From contig SUUQ01000001.1 of the NCBI GenBank assembly GCA_015062445.1, forward strand, positions 124,001 through 188,000: a stretch of DNA of 64,000 nt. Direction: 5' to 3'. The DNA comes from Alphaproteobacteria bacterium (lineage in GTDB: Bacteria; Pseudomonadota; Alphaproteobacteria; Rs-D84). The notes under the pieces were generated by a model that was given only the letters and a program-made list of their open reading frames with translations, ran no database searches and was not told where the DNA came from. This document shows, one piece after another, positions 31,442-40,673 of this stretch. Numbering within the stretch: the first letter of the stretch is position 1; every line of letters starts with the position of its first letter. The position numbers were made by a program, and so were the translations under genes.

Positions 31442-33058
31442 TTATTCTTCGATTATTTCGTATTCTTCGATGTATGAACGTTGGACAGGTTCCAGGCGGA
31501 TGGGTTCATAACTGGATGCACGAATGACGATGTCGCTGTCATCTTCGGGCAGAATTTCAACGATTTCACTTTTTTGAATTGTTGGCTGGTCAGTGATGTT
31601 GGCACCAACCGTTTTACTGCGATATTTGAAATCCATGCGTTCGGGCAGGGTTATATAATCATCGGGGTCAATGCCAGGTGTTTGTAATGACATTGCCGGG
31701 GCTGGGGTGATGTTGCGCTGTTCAATGTTATACAGTGGTGATATGAAACTGGTTGGGGCAGCACGCAATTGACGGGCCGTACCAGAACCATCCAATTCCA
31801 TTATTCGCAATCCACGTTCAGATGCACCGTGGGGGGTTAAACGAAACAGACCGTCTGTGCCGATGTAACCACTGGGGTCCAGCAGGTAACTGGCATTTGA
31901 TTTGTCAGAATATATCATGCCGATTGCCAGGTTTGTGGCATCATATCCAATCGATGACAGGCGGTTGGGGGCGGTGCCTGAAATCTGGCGATAGGTTTGG
32001 GTGAACTTTTCATCTGTTGGGGGCAAGGTTGCATATTTCGCCCCAGACATTGTTAAATCTGATGCAACCGATGAACCATCCCACATGGTCGTTCCATAAA
32101 AGCGGGCATCACGTGATGATACGTCATAATAACGCAGGTATGATGCCAATGATTTGGTGTCGTCACCACTGCCCAGGAATAAAATGCCATCGTATGGGAT
32201 TTTGCCAATGGTTTCGGATTTGGATAACTTGTCCAGCTGCATTGACAGATTTGATTTTTCCAGAGCCGTCAGGCGTTCGTTTATCAATATGTCTGATAAT
32301 ACCTGGCGGGCACGTGTGTGGGCCGATTTGCGGGCCGTGTTCATAGAGGCCGCCAGGCCGACGTTCTTGATGGATTCGGGGTCTTTTTCCGTATAATAAA
32401 ATATCCCAATCAATGGCAGGTCATAGATGCTGGCCGCATTCTTTGCGGTCCCAGCCATCAGGTGGCCAGATTCTGTGTCTGGGGCCATTATTATGAATTT
32501 GTGTATACCGTCAGATACCATTTCACGAACAATTGTTTCAATACCATTGGTTGGCATCAGATTCATAGTCATCACACCGTTGCCAATCGCAGTCGCATCA
32601 GATGTAAATGATAGTACAGGAATATCCCCAGGACGGTTGTCACGGATGGTGCGGGCATTGTCTGCAAATAATGGCCCAATGATGATGTCGGGGGATTGTG
32701 AAATGGCATCTGATAGTGTGTTGGATAAATCACTGTTCGTGTCGTAGAACGATACAGATAAATTCTTTGGTGCGTTCTGTAAAATGGCCATTTCAACAGA
32801 TGTGCGTATCGTGCGACCAACAGATGCGTTCGGACCAGATAATGGCAATAAAACAGTCATTTTATGTGCTGTGTCAGAATCAGATTCTGTGCCATAGCCA
32901 GCAGATTCTGTGCCGTACATCTGGTACGGTGTTCCAGCCGTTGATGCGTCGTATGATGCCGACCAATCAACGTCAGAACGTGGTGTGTCGCCCGTTGTGG
33001 CACAACCTGCCAGAATTAATAGTGTTGCGATATATTTACAAATTCTGTTGTTTAACAT
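31442..33058 (-). CDS. Penicillin-binding protein activator-like lipoprotein (LpoA / YraM type)
   Basis: A 538-residue lipoprotein from the ATG at 33058, which gives a clean signal ending LILAGC; upstream codons of the longer reading lie in the divergent promoter region. Residues about 65-420 form a type I periplasmic-binding fold: MTVLLPLSGPNASVGRTIR, DIIIGPLFADNARTIRD, FIIMAPDTESGHLMAGT, PYDGILFLGSGDD and SSIGYDATNLAIGM. LpoA-like proteins activate peptidoglycan synthases from the outer membrane. The divergent neighbour rsmI is the same one that lies next to lpoA in many Proteobacteria, which supports the call. The acidic C-terminal tail (EYEIIEE) is unusual. Confidence 0.82.
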   Translation of the reverse strand: MLNNRICKYIATLLILAGCATTGDTPRSDVDWSASYDASTAGTPYQMYGTESAGYGTESDSDTAHKMTVLLPLSGPNASVGRTIRTSVEMAILQNAPKNLSVSFYDTNSDLSNTLSDAISQSPDIIIGPLFADNARTIRDNRPGDIPVLSFTSDATAIGNGVMTMNLMPTNGIETIVREMVSDGIHKFIIMAPDTESGHLMAGTAKNAASIYDLPLIGIFYYTEKDPESIKNVGLAASMNTARKSAHTRARQVLSDILINERLTALEKSNLSMQLDKLSKSETIGKIPYDGILFLGSGDDTKSLASYLRYYDVSSRDARFYGTTMWDGSSVASDLTMSGAKYATLPPTDEKFTQTYRQISGTAPNRLSSIGYDATNLAIGMIYSDKSNASYLLDPSGYIGTDGLFRLTPHGASERGLRIMELDGSGTARQLRAAPTSFISPLYNIEQRNITPAPAMSLQTPGIDPDDYITLPERMDFKYRSKTVGANITDQPTIQKSEIVEILPEDDSDIVIRASSYEPIRLEPVQRSYIEEYEIIEE

Positions 33059-33106
33059 TGAAAATTCCATTTTATTTTGTATCATTTTACTATAAAAGGA
33101 TTCTAA

Positions 33107-33907
33107 ATGCAAACGGGGCTTTATATTGTTGGTACACCAATTGGAAATTTGTCTGATATGTCGCCACGGGCAATCCAGGTTCTGCAGGATGTTGATTTGG
33201 TTGCAGCAGAAGATACACGGGTGTTCGGAAAACTGGCGTCACATTTTGATATAAAAACAAAAAGAATTTCATGCCATGAACACAATGAACGTGATGTCGT
33301 ATCGCAGATTGTGGAAAAAATTCAAAATGGGGCAGCAGTTGCATGTGTGTCTGATGCAGGTATGCCAGGTATTTCAGACCCGGGATTCAGAATCGTGCGG
33401 GCGGTGCGCTGTGCAGGGCTGCCGGTGTTCGTGGTGCCAGGACCTGTGGCGGCGATTTCTGCACTGGTTCTGTCGGGGTTCCCAACAGATAGATTTACGT
33501 TCTGTGGTTTTTTTGATGAAAAAAAACTGCGTGATGATAATAAAATACCACATACAATTATTTATTATGAAAGCCCAAATCGTATCATGACGACAATCGC
33601 TGCGTTTGCACGGGTGATGCCAGAAAGAAAAATCGCAATCGTACGGGAAATTACAAAAATATATGAAGAAACAATTATCGGATATCCTGCGGAACTGATG
33701 CAAATCACACCACCACGGGGGGAAATCGTCATCGTTGTTGAGCCACGACCAGAACGAAAAATGTCGGATGCAGAGATTTCAGAAATTGTTAATGATGTCG
33801 CAGCAACGTCTATGAAGTCTGCGGCGGCCGAACTGGCAGGTCGAACAGGAATTTCAAAAAAAGAAGCATATAAGCGGTTGCTGAAAAAAGAGGCGGATAA
33901 TGATTAA
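33107..33907 (+). CDS. rsmI: 16S rRNA (cytidine-1402 2'-O)-methyltransferase RsmI
   Basis: A 266-residue protein of the tetrapyrrole methylase fold: LYIVGTPIGNLSDMSPRAI at the start, AAEDTRV, CVSDAGMPGISDPGFRIV and ALVLSGFPTDRFTFCGF. It methylates C1402 of 16S rRNA using S-adenosylmethionine. It is divergent from the LpoA-like gene and its stop overlaps the engB start by eight bases, forming an operon with engB and addB. Confidence 0.95.
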   Translation: MQTGLYIVGTPIGNLSDMSPRAIQVLQDVDLVAAEDTRVFGKLASHFDIKTKRISCHEHNERDVVSQIVEKIQNGAAVACVSDAGMPGISDPGFRIVRAVRCAGLPVFVVPGPVAAISALVLSGFPTDRFTFCGFFDEKKLRDDNKIPHTIIYYESPNRIMTTIAAFARVMPERKIAIVREITKIYEETIIGYPAELMQITPPRGEIVIVVEPRPERKMSDAEISEIVNDVAATSMKSAAAELAGRTGISKKEAYKRLLKKEADND

Positions 33908-34454
33908 GTTTGTCGGCAGTTTTGAAACGGTGAAATCTTTGCCGAATTCGCACTTTGCAGAATATGCATTTATTGGGCGCAGTAATGTGGGAAAATCTTC
34001 GCTGATAAATGCAATCGTGGGACAACCAATCGCACGTACATCAAATACACCAGGACGTACACAAAGTCTGAATTTGTTTAACGTTGATGACAGAATTATG
34101 ATTGTCGATTTGCCAGGATATGGATATGCACGGGTGTCCAAGGCAGATGCAATGCGATGGCTGGGGCGGTTAGAGGATTATCTGTTAAATCGCAGACAAT
34201 TAAAACGTCTGTTTGTTCTGATTGATTCCAGAATCGGGGTTAAAGATGCTGATTTGGATTTAATGGATTTCTGTGATGCGAATGCAATTGCATATCAAAT
34301 CGTTTATACAAAAAAAGATAAAAAAGTTCGAGAACATAATCAGGTGGAAATTAATCATACAGAACATGGGGCGATGGTGCCAGAAATATTGTATACGTCC
34401 GCAGAAAAAAAGACAGGACTGGAATCAATAAAGGGGATTTTAGGTGTCAAATAA
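33900..34454 (+). CDS. engB: Ribosome biogenesis GTP-binding protein YihA/EngB
   Basis: A 184-residue GTPase with G1 GRSNVGKSS, the switch region TSNTPGRTQSLNLF, G3 DLPGYGYA and G4 TKKD. EngB is needed for late assembly of the large ribosomal subunit. It overlaps rsmI upstream and addB downstream (11 bases, GTG start of addB). Confidence 0.95.
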   Translation: MIKFVGSFETVKSLPNSHFAEYAFIGRSNVGKSSLINAIVGQPIARTSNTPGRTQSLNLFNVDDRIMIVDLPGYGYARVSKADAMRWLGRLEDYLLNRRQLKRLFVLIDSRIGVKDADLDLMDFCDANAIAYQIVYTKKDKKVREHNQVEINHTEHGAMVPEILYTSAEKKTGLESIKGILGVK

Positions 34455-36942
34455 AAATGTGTTTTGTGCAAGTAATCCGGCAAAAATGTCTGAAGCATTA
34501 TGGAAGGTGATGACAGACAGTGGGGTCGATGTTGCAGATATGCTGATTTTCTTGCCCAGCAGACGTGCCGTCAGGACAGTCGAAAAAATGATTGCAGAAA
34601 AAAGTGGTGGGACAGCAATTTTGCCAACTTTGGTCGGATTGGGCCAGGGGGTGGATGGTGATGAAGAAGATGATTTAACGGTAAATGCTTTTTCAAATAC
34701 AGAACGGGTGACAGTGCTGGCAAAACTGCTGGCGGCAGATGCAAATGTTGGGTCAATCGCAAATGCGTTGCCGGTGGCACATGATTTGGTGCGTATGCAG
34801 GATTATCTGGAAAACGAAGGAATTGCGGCAGAAAAAATTGACTGGGGGGCATTGGTTGATGAAAAGTATGCTGGGCACTTTCAAAACAAGGCAAAAATAC
34901 TGGGGATTTTGTCGTCTTTTATGCCGATGTATGCAAATGGACGTGTTACCGCAACATCTGCAAGAAACCAAGATATTCGGGCATGGAAAAATGTGCTGGG
35001 GAAATATAAATTGGTAATTGTGTGCGGGTCGACCGCCAGTGTGCCTGCAACTGCAGATTTAATGGTCGAAGTTGCAAAGGTTCCACATGGAAGAATTATT
35101 TTGTCAGGGAAAATTTATGGGCGAAGTCAGGACTTTGAATTAAATACAAATCCGTATAATGCAGAATGGAAATTCTTGCAGCGGTTAAATATGGGACAAA
35201 ATGATGTTATTCAAATCGATGTTGGTAATAGTGTGATTGATTTTATGAATGTTGCATTTGGTAATGATTGTACACGTATGGATGTAAATACAGATTTATC
35301 AAACTGTACACTGATTGAGTGTGGGCGAGAAGCAGTAGAAGCACAGGTGGTCGCATATATCGCACAGCAGGCAGTACAGCAAAATAAATCTGTGCTGGTT
35401 ATCACACCAGATGCTGCGGGAAATCAAAGAATTGTGTCTGCACTGGATGCGTGCGGGATTGTGTCTGATTGTTCGGGGGGGGTGCCAGGTACAATGACAA
35501 TGCCAGGGCGGGCTTTGCTGAACCTGATGGATTCGTGGATTGAATCAGATGATAATTCATATGATGCGATTTATGCAGATGCAAATGCTAATCTGTTCGA
35601 TACAATTGCAATCATTGTTGATAAATATTCGAATGTGTTTATGCCACAGTTTAACCCAAAAGATAAAAAGTATGTGGCAATTTGGACCGCAATCAAAGAT
35701 GTGTCAGATGCACTGGTAAATACAGATATGAAATTAAATCTGACGGATGCACGTGCGTTTGTTGCAGATGCACTGGCCGGGGTGTCAATTCGGGATAATA
35801 TGAACGATGATGCCCAGGTGGTTGTTCTGGGGACGATTGAATCACGTATGCAAACCGCAGATGTTGTTATTCTGACAGGTTTAAATGACGGTATGTTCCC
35901 GGCACAGGGGTATGAAAATGCGTGGCTGCCCAGACATTTGTGCGACAAGGTTGGTTTGCCATCGCCAGACCGAAAAGTGTCTTTGCAGGCATTGGATTTT
36001 ATGAATCTGTCGTGCGGAAAACAGGTGTATTGGTTGCGTTCGACAGTGGCAGGTGGCGTCCAGACAACAGAATCACGATTTATATCACGGGTGGTTGCAC
36101 GTCATGGAAATTTTAACAAAGATACTGATATAGTTCAGAATGTGCTGAATCGTGATAACGTTGAAATGCGTCCGTTGGATTATTCAATACCAACACCGCC
36201 GCCTGATTGGTCCGATGTCTATGTGACAGAACTGGAACATCTGATTCATAATCCGTATTCATTCTATGCCAGGCATATTTTAAGATTGCAGGTGTTGGAT
36301 GATTACTGGATGGGGGTTGATGCACGGTATTTTGGTACACTGGTGCACAAGGTGGTTGAAAATGCAACAGATTTAAGGCCTGATGCGCTGGTCGCAGAAA
36401 TGGACCGGTTGGCACTGGAAAAAATGAGTGTGGGCAGTGTTATGTTTCATTTTTGGCATAAACGATTCTTGGAAATTGCACCGGTCATTGCAAATGAAAT
36501 GACCAAACTGCAAAACTCTGTGCCAGAAATCAAGGGGGCTGTTAATATCGCAGGACGTACCGTTCGTGCCAAGGCAGACCGGGTCTGGGATGGTGGTGTG
36601 CTGGATATAAAAACAGGGGCGGTCCCCAGTGACAGTCAGCTGGAAAAAGGAAATATGCCACAACTGCCATTAGAAGCATATATGCTGCAACAGGGGGGAT
36701 TTCCAATTCAAACAACCCAGCAATCTAAAACACCAGTAATGAAATTCTTGCAGCTGAAAAGCGGTGATGTTCGCATTGTTCCATACGATGAACAACAAAC
36801 GCAACAATACATCGCCGCCGCCATAGAAAAAGTGACTGAACTGTTTAATATCTATTCCGCAGGTGGCGCAGGGTACGAATATCGTGAAACAGGCGATTAC
36901 AAGTACAAGGGGTATGACGACCTGGCGCGCATCAAAGACTAA
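34444..36942 (+). CDS. addB: Double-strand break repair protein AddB
   Basis: An 832-residue protein starting with GTG inside the end of engB. The first two thirds are an inactivated helicase-like fold (LIFLPSRRAVRTVEKMI, LTGLNDGMFPAQGYENAWLP, VYWLRSTVAGGVQTTESRFI). The C-terminal part is a PD-(D/E)XK nuclease: FGTLVHKVVE, AKADRVWDGGVLDIKTG and MPQLPLEAYML, with the catalytic Asp and Lys (DIKTG) kept. AddB works with the AddA helicase-nuclease to resect DNA ends for RecA. addA would normally follow; here an R2 repeat and the convergent yebC follow instead. It is somewhat short for alphaproteobacterial AddB. Confidence 0.88.
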   Translation: MSNKNVFCASNPAKMSEALWKVMTDSGVDVADMLIFLPSRRAVRTVEKMIAEKSGGTAILPTLVGLGQGVDGDEEDDLTVNAFSNTERVTVLAKLLAADANVGSIANALPVAHDLVRMQDYLENEGIAAEKIDWGALVDEKYAGHFQNKAKILGILSSFMPMYANGRVTATSARNQDIRAWKNVLGKYKLVIVCGSTASVPATADLMVEVAKVPHGRIILSGKIYGRSQDFELNTNPYNAEWKFLQRLNMGQNDVIQIDVGNSVIDFMNVAFGNDCTRMDVNTDLSNCTLIECGREAVEAQVVAYIAQQAVQQNKSVLVITPDAAGNQRIVSALDACGIVSDCSGGVPGTMTMPGRALLNLMDSWIESDDNSYDAIYADANANLFDTIAIIVDKYSNVFMPQFNPKDKKYVAIWTAIKDVSDALVNTDMKLNLTDARAFVADALAGVSIRDNMNDDAQVVVLGTIESRMQTADVVILTGLNDGMFPAQGYENAWLPRHLCDKVGLPSPDRKVSLQALDFMNLSCGKQVYWLRSTVAGGVQTTESRFISRVVARHGNFNKDTDIVQNVLNRDNVEMRPLDYSIPTPPPDWSDVYVTELEHLIHNPYSFYARHILRLQVLDDYWMGVDARYFGTLVHKVVENATDLRPDALVAEMDRLALEKMSVGSVMFHFWHKRFLEIAPVIANEMTKLQNSVPEIKGAVNIAGRTVRAKADRVWDGGVLDIKTGAVPSDSQLEKGNMPQLPLEAYMLQQGGFPIQTTQQSKTPVMKFLQLKSGDVRIVPYDEQQTQQYIAAAIEKVTELFNIYSAGGAGYEYRETGDYKYKGYDDLARIKD

Positions 36943-37104
36943 AAATAAATTATAATAATTCATCTACGAGCGGGGGTGACAACTCATGTAACGTCTTGTA
37001 CACTTCGTTGTCACCCCCGTCTCGTATCTAAATCATTCTAATTTATTTTACGCATCTGATGTGCTGTGTGCGGGTGTGGGCATCTTATGTAACGTTATGT
37101 ATAC
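36940..37104. repeat. R2 foldback repeat array 2
   Basis: It starts at the addB stop codon. The first unit (36941-37050) folds back over its full length. Compared with array 1, the stem has GGGGGTGACAAC/GTTGTCACCCCC instead of GGGGGCGACAAC/GTTGTCGCCCCC, and TACGAG/CTCGTA instead of TATGGG/CCCATA: paired changes on both arms. A truncated second hairpin (GGGCATCTTATGTAACGTTA) follows. Confidence 0.85.
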
Positions 37105-37105
37105 A

Positions 37106-37134
37106 GTATTAAAAATCCCCCAGTTGGGGGATTG
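37106..37134. terminator. Terminator between R2 array 2 and yebC
   Basis: AAAATCCCCC-AGTT-GGGGGATTGTT; with A-rich sequence on its left it serves the minus-strand yebC gene and may serve addB as well. Confidence 0.75.
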
Positions 37135-37136
37135 TT

Positions 37137-37853
37137 CTATGCGGCGGCGGTAAATACCTTTTGCACGTCGTCGTTATCGTCCAATGCATCAACCAGTTTT
37201 TCTAATTTTGCATATGCTTCGTCATCTAAATCCATTGGCATATTGGGCAGCCATGTTAATTCGGCCTGTTCGGGTTCGCCCAACTTGTCCGACAGATATT
37301 TTTGGACATTAACAAAATCTTCGGGTTTTGTGGTGATAATAAAACCTTCTTCACTGGTTTCCAGATTGTCTGCGTTCGCATCCATAATAATTTCCATCAT
37401 TTCATCTTCGGTTTTGCCGATGGATGCAGGATACATAATCTGACCTGCACGGGTGAACATGAATACAACAGAACCTTCTTCGCCCATGTTGCCACCGTTC
37501 TTGCCAAATATGTTACGAATCTCGGGTACAGTGCGGCGGGGGTTGTCTGTTAATGCTTCGACAATAACTGGGACTGCCCCAGGGCCATAACCTTCGTATC
37601 TGACGGATTCATAGTTTTCTGTGTTTGAACCAGATGCCTTGTCAATGGCACGTTTGATATTATCGTTGGGCATAGAATTCTTGCGGGCGGTTAAAATCGC
37701 CAAACGCAGGCGGGGATTGTTGTCTGGGTTCTTGTCGCCCAATTTGGCAGCCATCGTGATTTCACGTGCTAATTTTGTAAACAGACCACTGCGGGCGGCA
37801 TCGGCAGCACCCTTTTTGTGTTGAATATTATGCCATTTACTGTGTCCACTCAT
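37137..37853 (-). CDS. yebC: YebC/PmpR family protein
   Basis: A 238-residue protein starting MSGHSKWHNIQHKKGAADA, the family's fixed beginning, then FTKLAREITMAAKLGDKNPDNNPRL (split), IERAID-like IKRAIDKASG, YEGYGPGAVPVIVEALTDN and the acidic C-terminal helix. YebC/TACO1 proteins have been described as regulators and, more recently, as translation factors that help ribosomes with difficult stretches. It is convergent with addB and divergent from ruvA. Confidence 0.95.
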   Translation of the reverse strand: MSGHSKWHNIQHKKGAADAARSGLFTKLAREITMAAKLGDKNPDNNPRLRLAILTARKNSMPNDNIKRAIDKASGSNTENYESVRYEGYGPGAVPVIVEALTDNPRRTVPEIRNIFGKNGGNMGEEGSVVFMFTRAGQIMYPASIGKTEDEMMEIIMDANADNLETSEEGFIITTKPEDFVNVQKYLSDKLGEPEQAELTWLPNMPMDLDDEAYAKLEKLVDALDDNDDVQKVFTAAA

Positions 37854-37903
37854 ATTTGACCTTTTTATTTATTTAGATTAAAATTACCACAAAAGGATAG
37901 CAA

Positions 37904-38497
37904 ATGATTGGAAAATTGCAAGGCATTGTTAACTATATCGGTGATGGTTTTGTTATTTTGATGGTAAATGGGGTCGGATACAAGGTTTATACCGCAGAAT
38001 ATTTAACACATAAAAGTACTGTTGAACTGTGGATTGAAACGGTGGTGCGTGAAGATTCTATTCGACTGTTTGGATTTACAACATTAAATGGGCAAAACTT
38101 GTTTAATATGCTGACGGCGGTGTCTGGGGTGGGGCCCAAGGTTGCGTTGGCAATTCTGGGGACGATAAATTCAGATACATTGATGTCGGCAATCGCAACA
38201 GGTGATGCAAAAACAATCGCAACCGCCCCAGGGGTTGGTAAAAAAATGGCAGAAAAAATTATCGTGGAACTGAAAAACAAAGTTGGGGGTGTGTCTGTGT
38301 CATTGTTTGCATCGGATTCAGGTGTGTCAAATGCAGGTGGGGCGGCTTTGCCAGATTTGTTGATGGCACTAGAGGCACTGGGATATCGCCGTCTGGATAT
38401 AATTGAAATGGCACAAAAATTGGTGAACCAAAATCCAACTGCGGACGTATCAAAACTGATTCCAATGGCATTAAAAGAAATAAGTTCAGGGAAATAA
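37904..38497 (+). CDS. ruvA: Holliday junction DNA helicase subunit RuvA
   Basis: A 197-residue protein: MIGKLQGIVNYIGDGFVILMVNGVGYKVY at the start (two segments), the helix-hairpin-helix TAVSGVGPKVALAIL and TAPGVGKKMAEKIIVELK, and a C-terminal domain III (DLLMALEALGYRRLDI). RuvA binds the junction and loads RuvB. No ruvB follows; mnmE starts five bases after the stop, so the normal ruv operon is rearranged. Confidence 0.95.
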   Translation: MIGKLQGIVNYIGDGFVILMVNGVGYKVYTAEYLTHKSTVELWIETVVREDSIRLFGFTTLNGQNLFNMLTAVSGVGPKVALAILGTINSDTLMSAIATGDAKTIATAPGVGKKMAEKIIVELKNKVGGVSVSLFASDSGVSNAGGAALPDLLMALEALGYRRLDIIEMAQKLVNQNPTADVSKLIPMALKEISSGK

Positions 38498-38502
38498 ATA
38501 AT

Positions 38503-39804
38503 ATGAATAATAACGATACAATTTTTGCACTGTCATCTGGTCACGGCAAATCCGGTGTTGCGGTTATCCGTATTGCTGGCGATGATTTGGGGTGTGTGTT
38601 TTCGCAATTTATACAGAAATCAGATTTCAAATGTCGTCATGCGTACTTCTGCAATTTGTGCGATGATGAAGGCGACCTGATTGACCAGTGTTTGGCAGTC
38701 TATTTTCAGGCACCGTACAGCTTTACAGGTACAGATGTTATTGAACTGCATACACATGGGGCGCCGGCCACAATTAACGCAGTATTTGAATATTTGGCCA
38801 TGCTGGGGATGCGTATGGCGATGCCGGGTGAATTTTCACGTCGTGCATTCTATAATAATAAAATGGATTTGGCAGATGTTGATGGGTTGGCGGCACTGTT
38901 GGATGCACAGACCGATTTTCAGCGAAAAAATGCGTTGCAGTCAATGATGGGGCGGGACAGCGATGTTTATAATAAATGGCGCGAACAAATGGTTGATGTG
39001 GCGGCATATGCGGCGGCAATACTGGATTACAGCCCAGATGATTTGCCGGCAAATATCGGCGATAAACTGAAAAAACGTACAAAAAAATTGTATCAGGAAA
39101 TTCAATCTGCAATGGATGGATACAGGGCGGCACGTGCAATTCATGGTGGGATTAATGTTGTGCTGGCCGGGGATACAAATGTGGGAAAGTCTTCGATTTT
39201 TAACTGGATTGTGGGGACAAATCGGGCAATTGTGTCAGATGTTCCGGGAACAACACGTGATGTGGTGTCTGTAAATCTGGATGTTGATGGGTTCTTGGTC
39301 AATCTGGCAGATACCGCCGGGGTGCGTGAAACAGATGATAAAATCGAAAGTATTGGTATCGAACGTACAAAAAATGAAATTGAAAATGCAGATATCGTAA
39401 TTCATGTCTGTGCGCCGGATTCTGGTGTACAGGGCGATTTTTCTGATAATGAAATTCGTGTCATAAATAAATCAGATACAATAAAAAAATATGAAAGTAA
39501 ATCTGCAATATATACATCGGTTAAAACAGGCGATGGAATGCAAGAACTGATGAAAGAATTGAAGAAAAAAATTCATGAAATTATGGATGGTGCAGAAGAT
39601 AGATTGGCCATAAATGCACGTACAAAATCACTGATTCAAACAGCATGTGCAGAGTTGTGTGATGCATTGGGGGCGGATGAAAATTGGGATATATTTGCAG
39701 AGCATGTGCGTCGTGCAGCTGATGCAATTGGTAAAATATTGGGAAAAATTACCACGGCCGAGGTATTGGATAAAACGTTTGGACAATTATGTCTGGGAAA
39801 ATAA
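38503..39804 (+). CDS. mnmE: tRNA modification GTPase MnmE (TrmE)
   Basis: A 433-residue protein. The N-terminal folate-binding domain has SSGHGKSGVAVIRIAG and HGAPATINAV; GELTLRA-like MPGEFSRRAFYNNKMDLADVDGL (split) follows; the inserted G domain has GDTNVGKSS, DVPGTTRD, DTAG and NKSD. The C-terminus TTAEVLDKTFGQLCLGK keeps the catalytic Cys three residues from the end, in place of the usual CIGK. With MnmG it modifies U34 of tRNAs. It follows ruvA directly. Confidence 0.96.
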   Translation: MNNNDTIFALSSGHGKSGVAVIRIAGDDLGCVFSQFIQKSDFKCRHAYFCNLCDDEGDLIDQCLAVYFQAPYSFTGTDVIELHTHGAPATINAVFEYLAMLGMRMAMPGEFSRRAFYNNKMDLADVDGLAALLDAQTDFQRKNALQSMMGRDSDVYNKWREQMVDVAAYAAAILDYSPDDLPANIGDKLKKRTKKLYQEIQSAMDGYRAARAIHGGINVVLAGDTNVGKSSIFNWIVGTNRAIVSDVPGTTRDVVSVNLDVDGFLVNLADTAGVRETDDKIESIGIERTKNEIENADIVIHVCAPDSGVQGDFSDNEIRVINKSDTIKKYESKSAIYTSVKTGDGMQELMKELKKKIHEIMDGAEDRLAINARTKSLIQTACAELCDALGADENWDIFAEHVRRAADAIGKILGKITTAEVLDKTFGQLCLGK

Positions 39805-39805
39805 A

Positions 39806-39836
39806 AATGCCGCCCATTTGGGCGGTGTCTTTTTAT
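39806..39836. terminator. Terminator between mnmE and xthA
   Basis: TGCCGCCC-ATTT-GGGCGGTG followed by TCTTTTT. The hairpin is the same as the right-hand hairpin of the R1 repeats, without the rest of R1. Confidence 0.8.
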
Positions 39837-40603
39837 TTTAATTCCAGCATCAAGCCACAGTGGTCGGTCGGTTTGTTTGCCAGACGTGGTTCCATGTCAA
39901 TTTCACAATTCTTAATCATTTGGGCGGCAGTTTTGTTGCACAGAAAATAATCCAATCGCAGACCTTGTTTGTTGCCAACTGTGTCACGACCACGGTATCC
40001 ATACCATGTGTAGCCAACTTCATCAGGGTGCAGTGTTCGCCATGCGTCAACCCAGCCAGCATTTAACCATTGGTTCATTATCGCACGGGCTGCAGGGGCA
40101 GAGATTGCGATGCCTTCGTAATTTTTGGGTTTCCAGATGTCACGATCTTCGATTGCAACATTGAAGTCGCCGCCAATTATCACGGGCTCGGGTGAATCCA
40201 GGTATTGCGCAATGTAATCGGTAAACGCACGCATCCATTCCAGTTTATATGGAAATTTTGGTGAATCAACTGTGTCGCCGTTGGGCATATAGGTGTTTAT
40301 CAGACGTATGCGGCCGTCAACAACGCATTCAAGAAATCTGGCATTGGGGTCTGCGTAATTTGGCATGCCCAGTGTGGTGTCTTCGATTGAAAACTTTGAA
40401 AATATCGCAACACCGTTCCATGATTTTTGACCATAAACCTTGATATTATAGCCAAATTCGTCAAACAGCATATGGGGAAAGTTTGCGGTTTCGACTTTTA
40501 ATTCCTGGACCATGATTGTGTCGTATTCACCACGTCTTAACAGGTCAAGAAAACTTTCAATGTGGGCACGTATGGAGTTGATGTTTAATGTTAAGATTTT
40601 CAT
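39833..40603 (-). CDS. xthA: Exodeoxyribonuclease III
   Basis: A 256-residue protein from the ATG at 40603; longer readings enter the divergent promoter. The AP-endonuclease fold is complete: LTLNINSIRAHI, QELKVE, NTYMPNGD, IGGDFNVAIEDRDIW, RLDYFLCN and the final NKPTDHCGLMLEL with the catalytic Asp-His. It removes bases at abasic sites and degrades 3' ends. Transcribed alone, divergent from the acyl-CoA synthetase. Confidence 0.94.
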   Translation of the reverse strand: MKILTLNINSIRAHIESFLDLLRRGEYDTIMVQELKVETANFPHMLFDEFGYNIKVYGQKSWNGVAIFSKFSIEDTTLGMPNYADPNARFLECVVDGRIRLINTYMPNGDTVDSPKFPYKLEWMRAFTDYIAQYLDSPEPVIIGGDFNVAIEDRDIWKPKNYEGIAISAPAARAIMNQWLNAGWVDAWRTLHPDEVGYTWYGYRGRDTVGNKQGLRLDYFLCNKTAAQMIKNCEIDMEPRLANKPTDHCGLMLELK

Positions 40604-40673
40604 GTTTGATTTCCTTTGATTCATGAGTATAATATCCGTGTCCAATATAAAAAACAACAAGGAATTTTATAAC

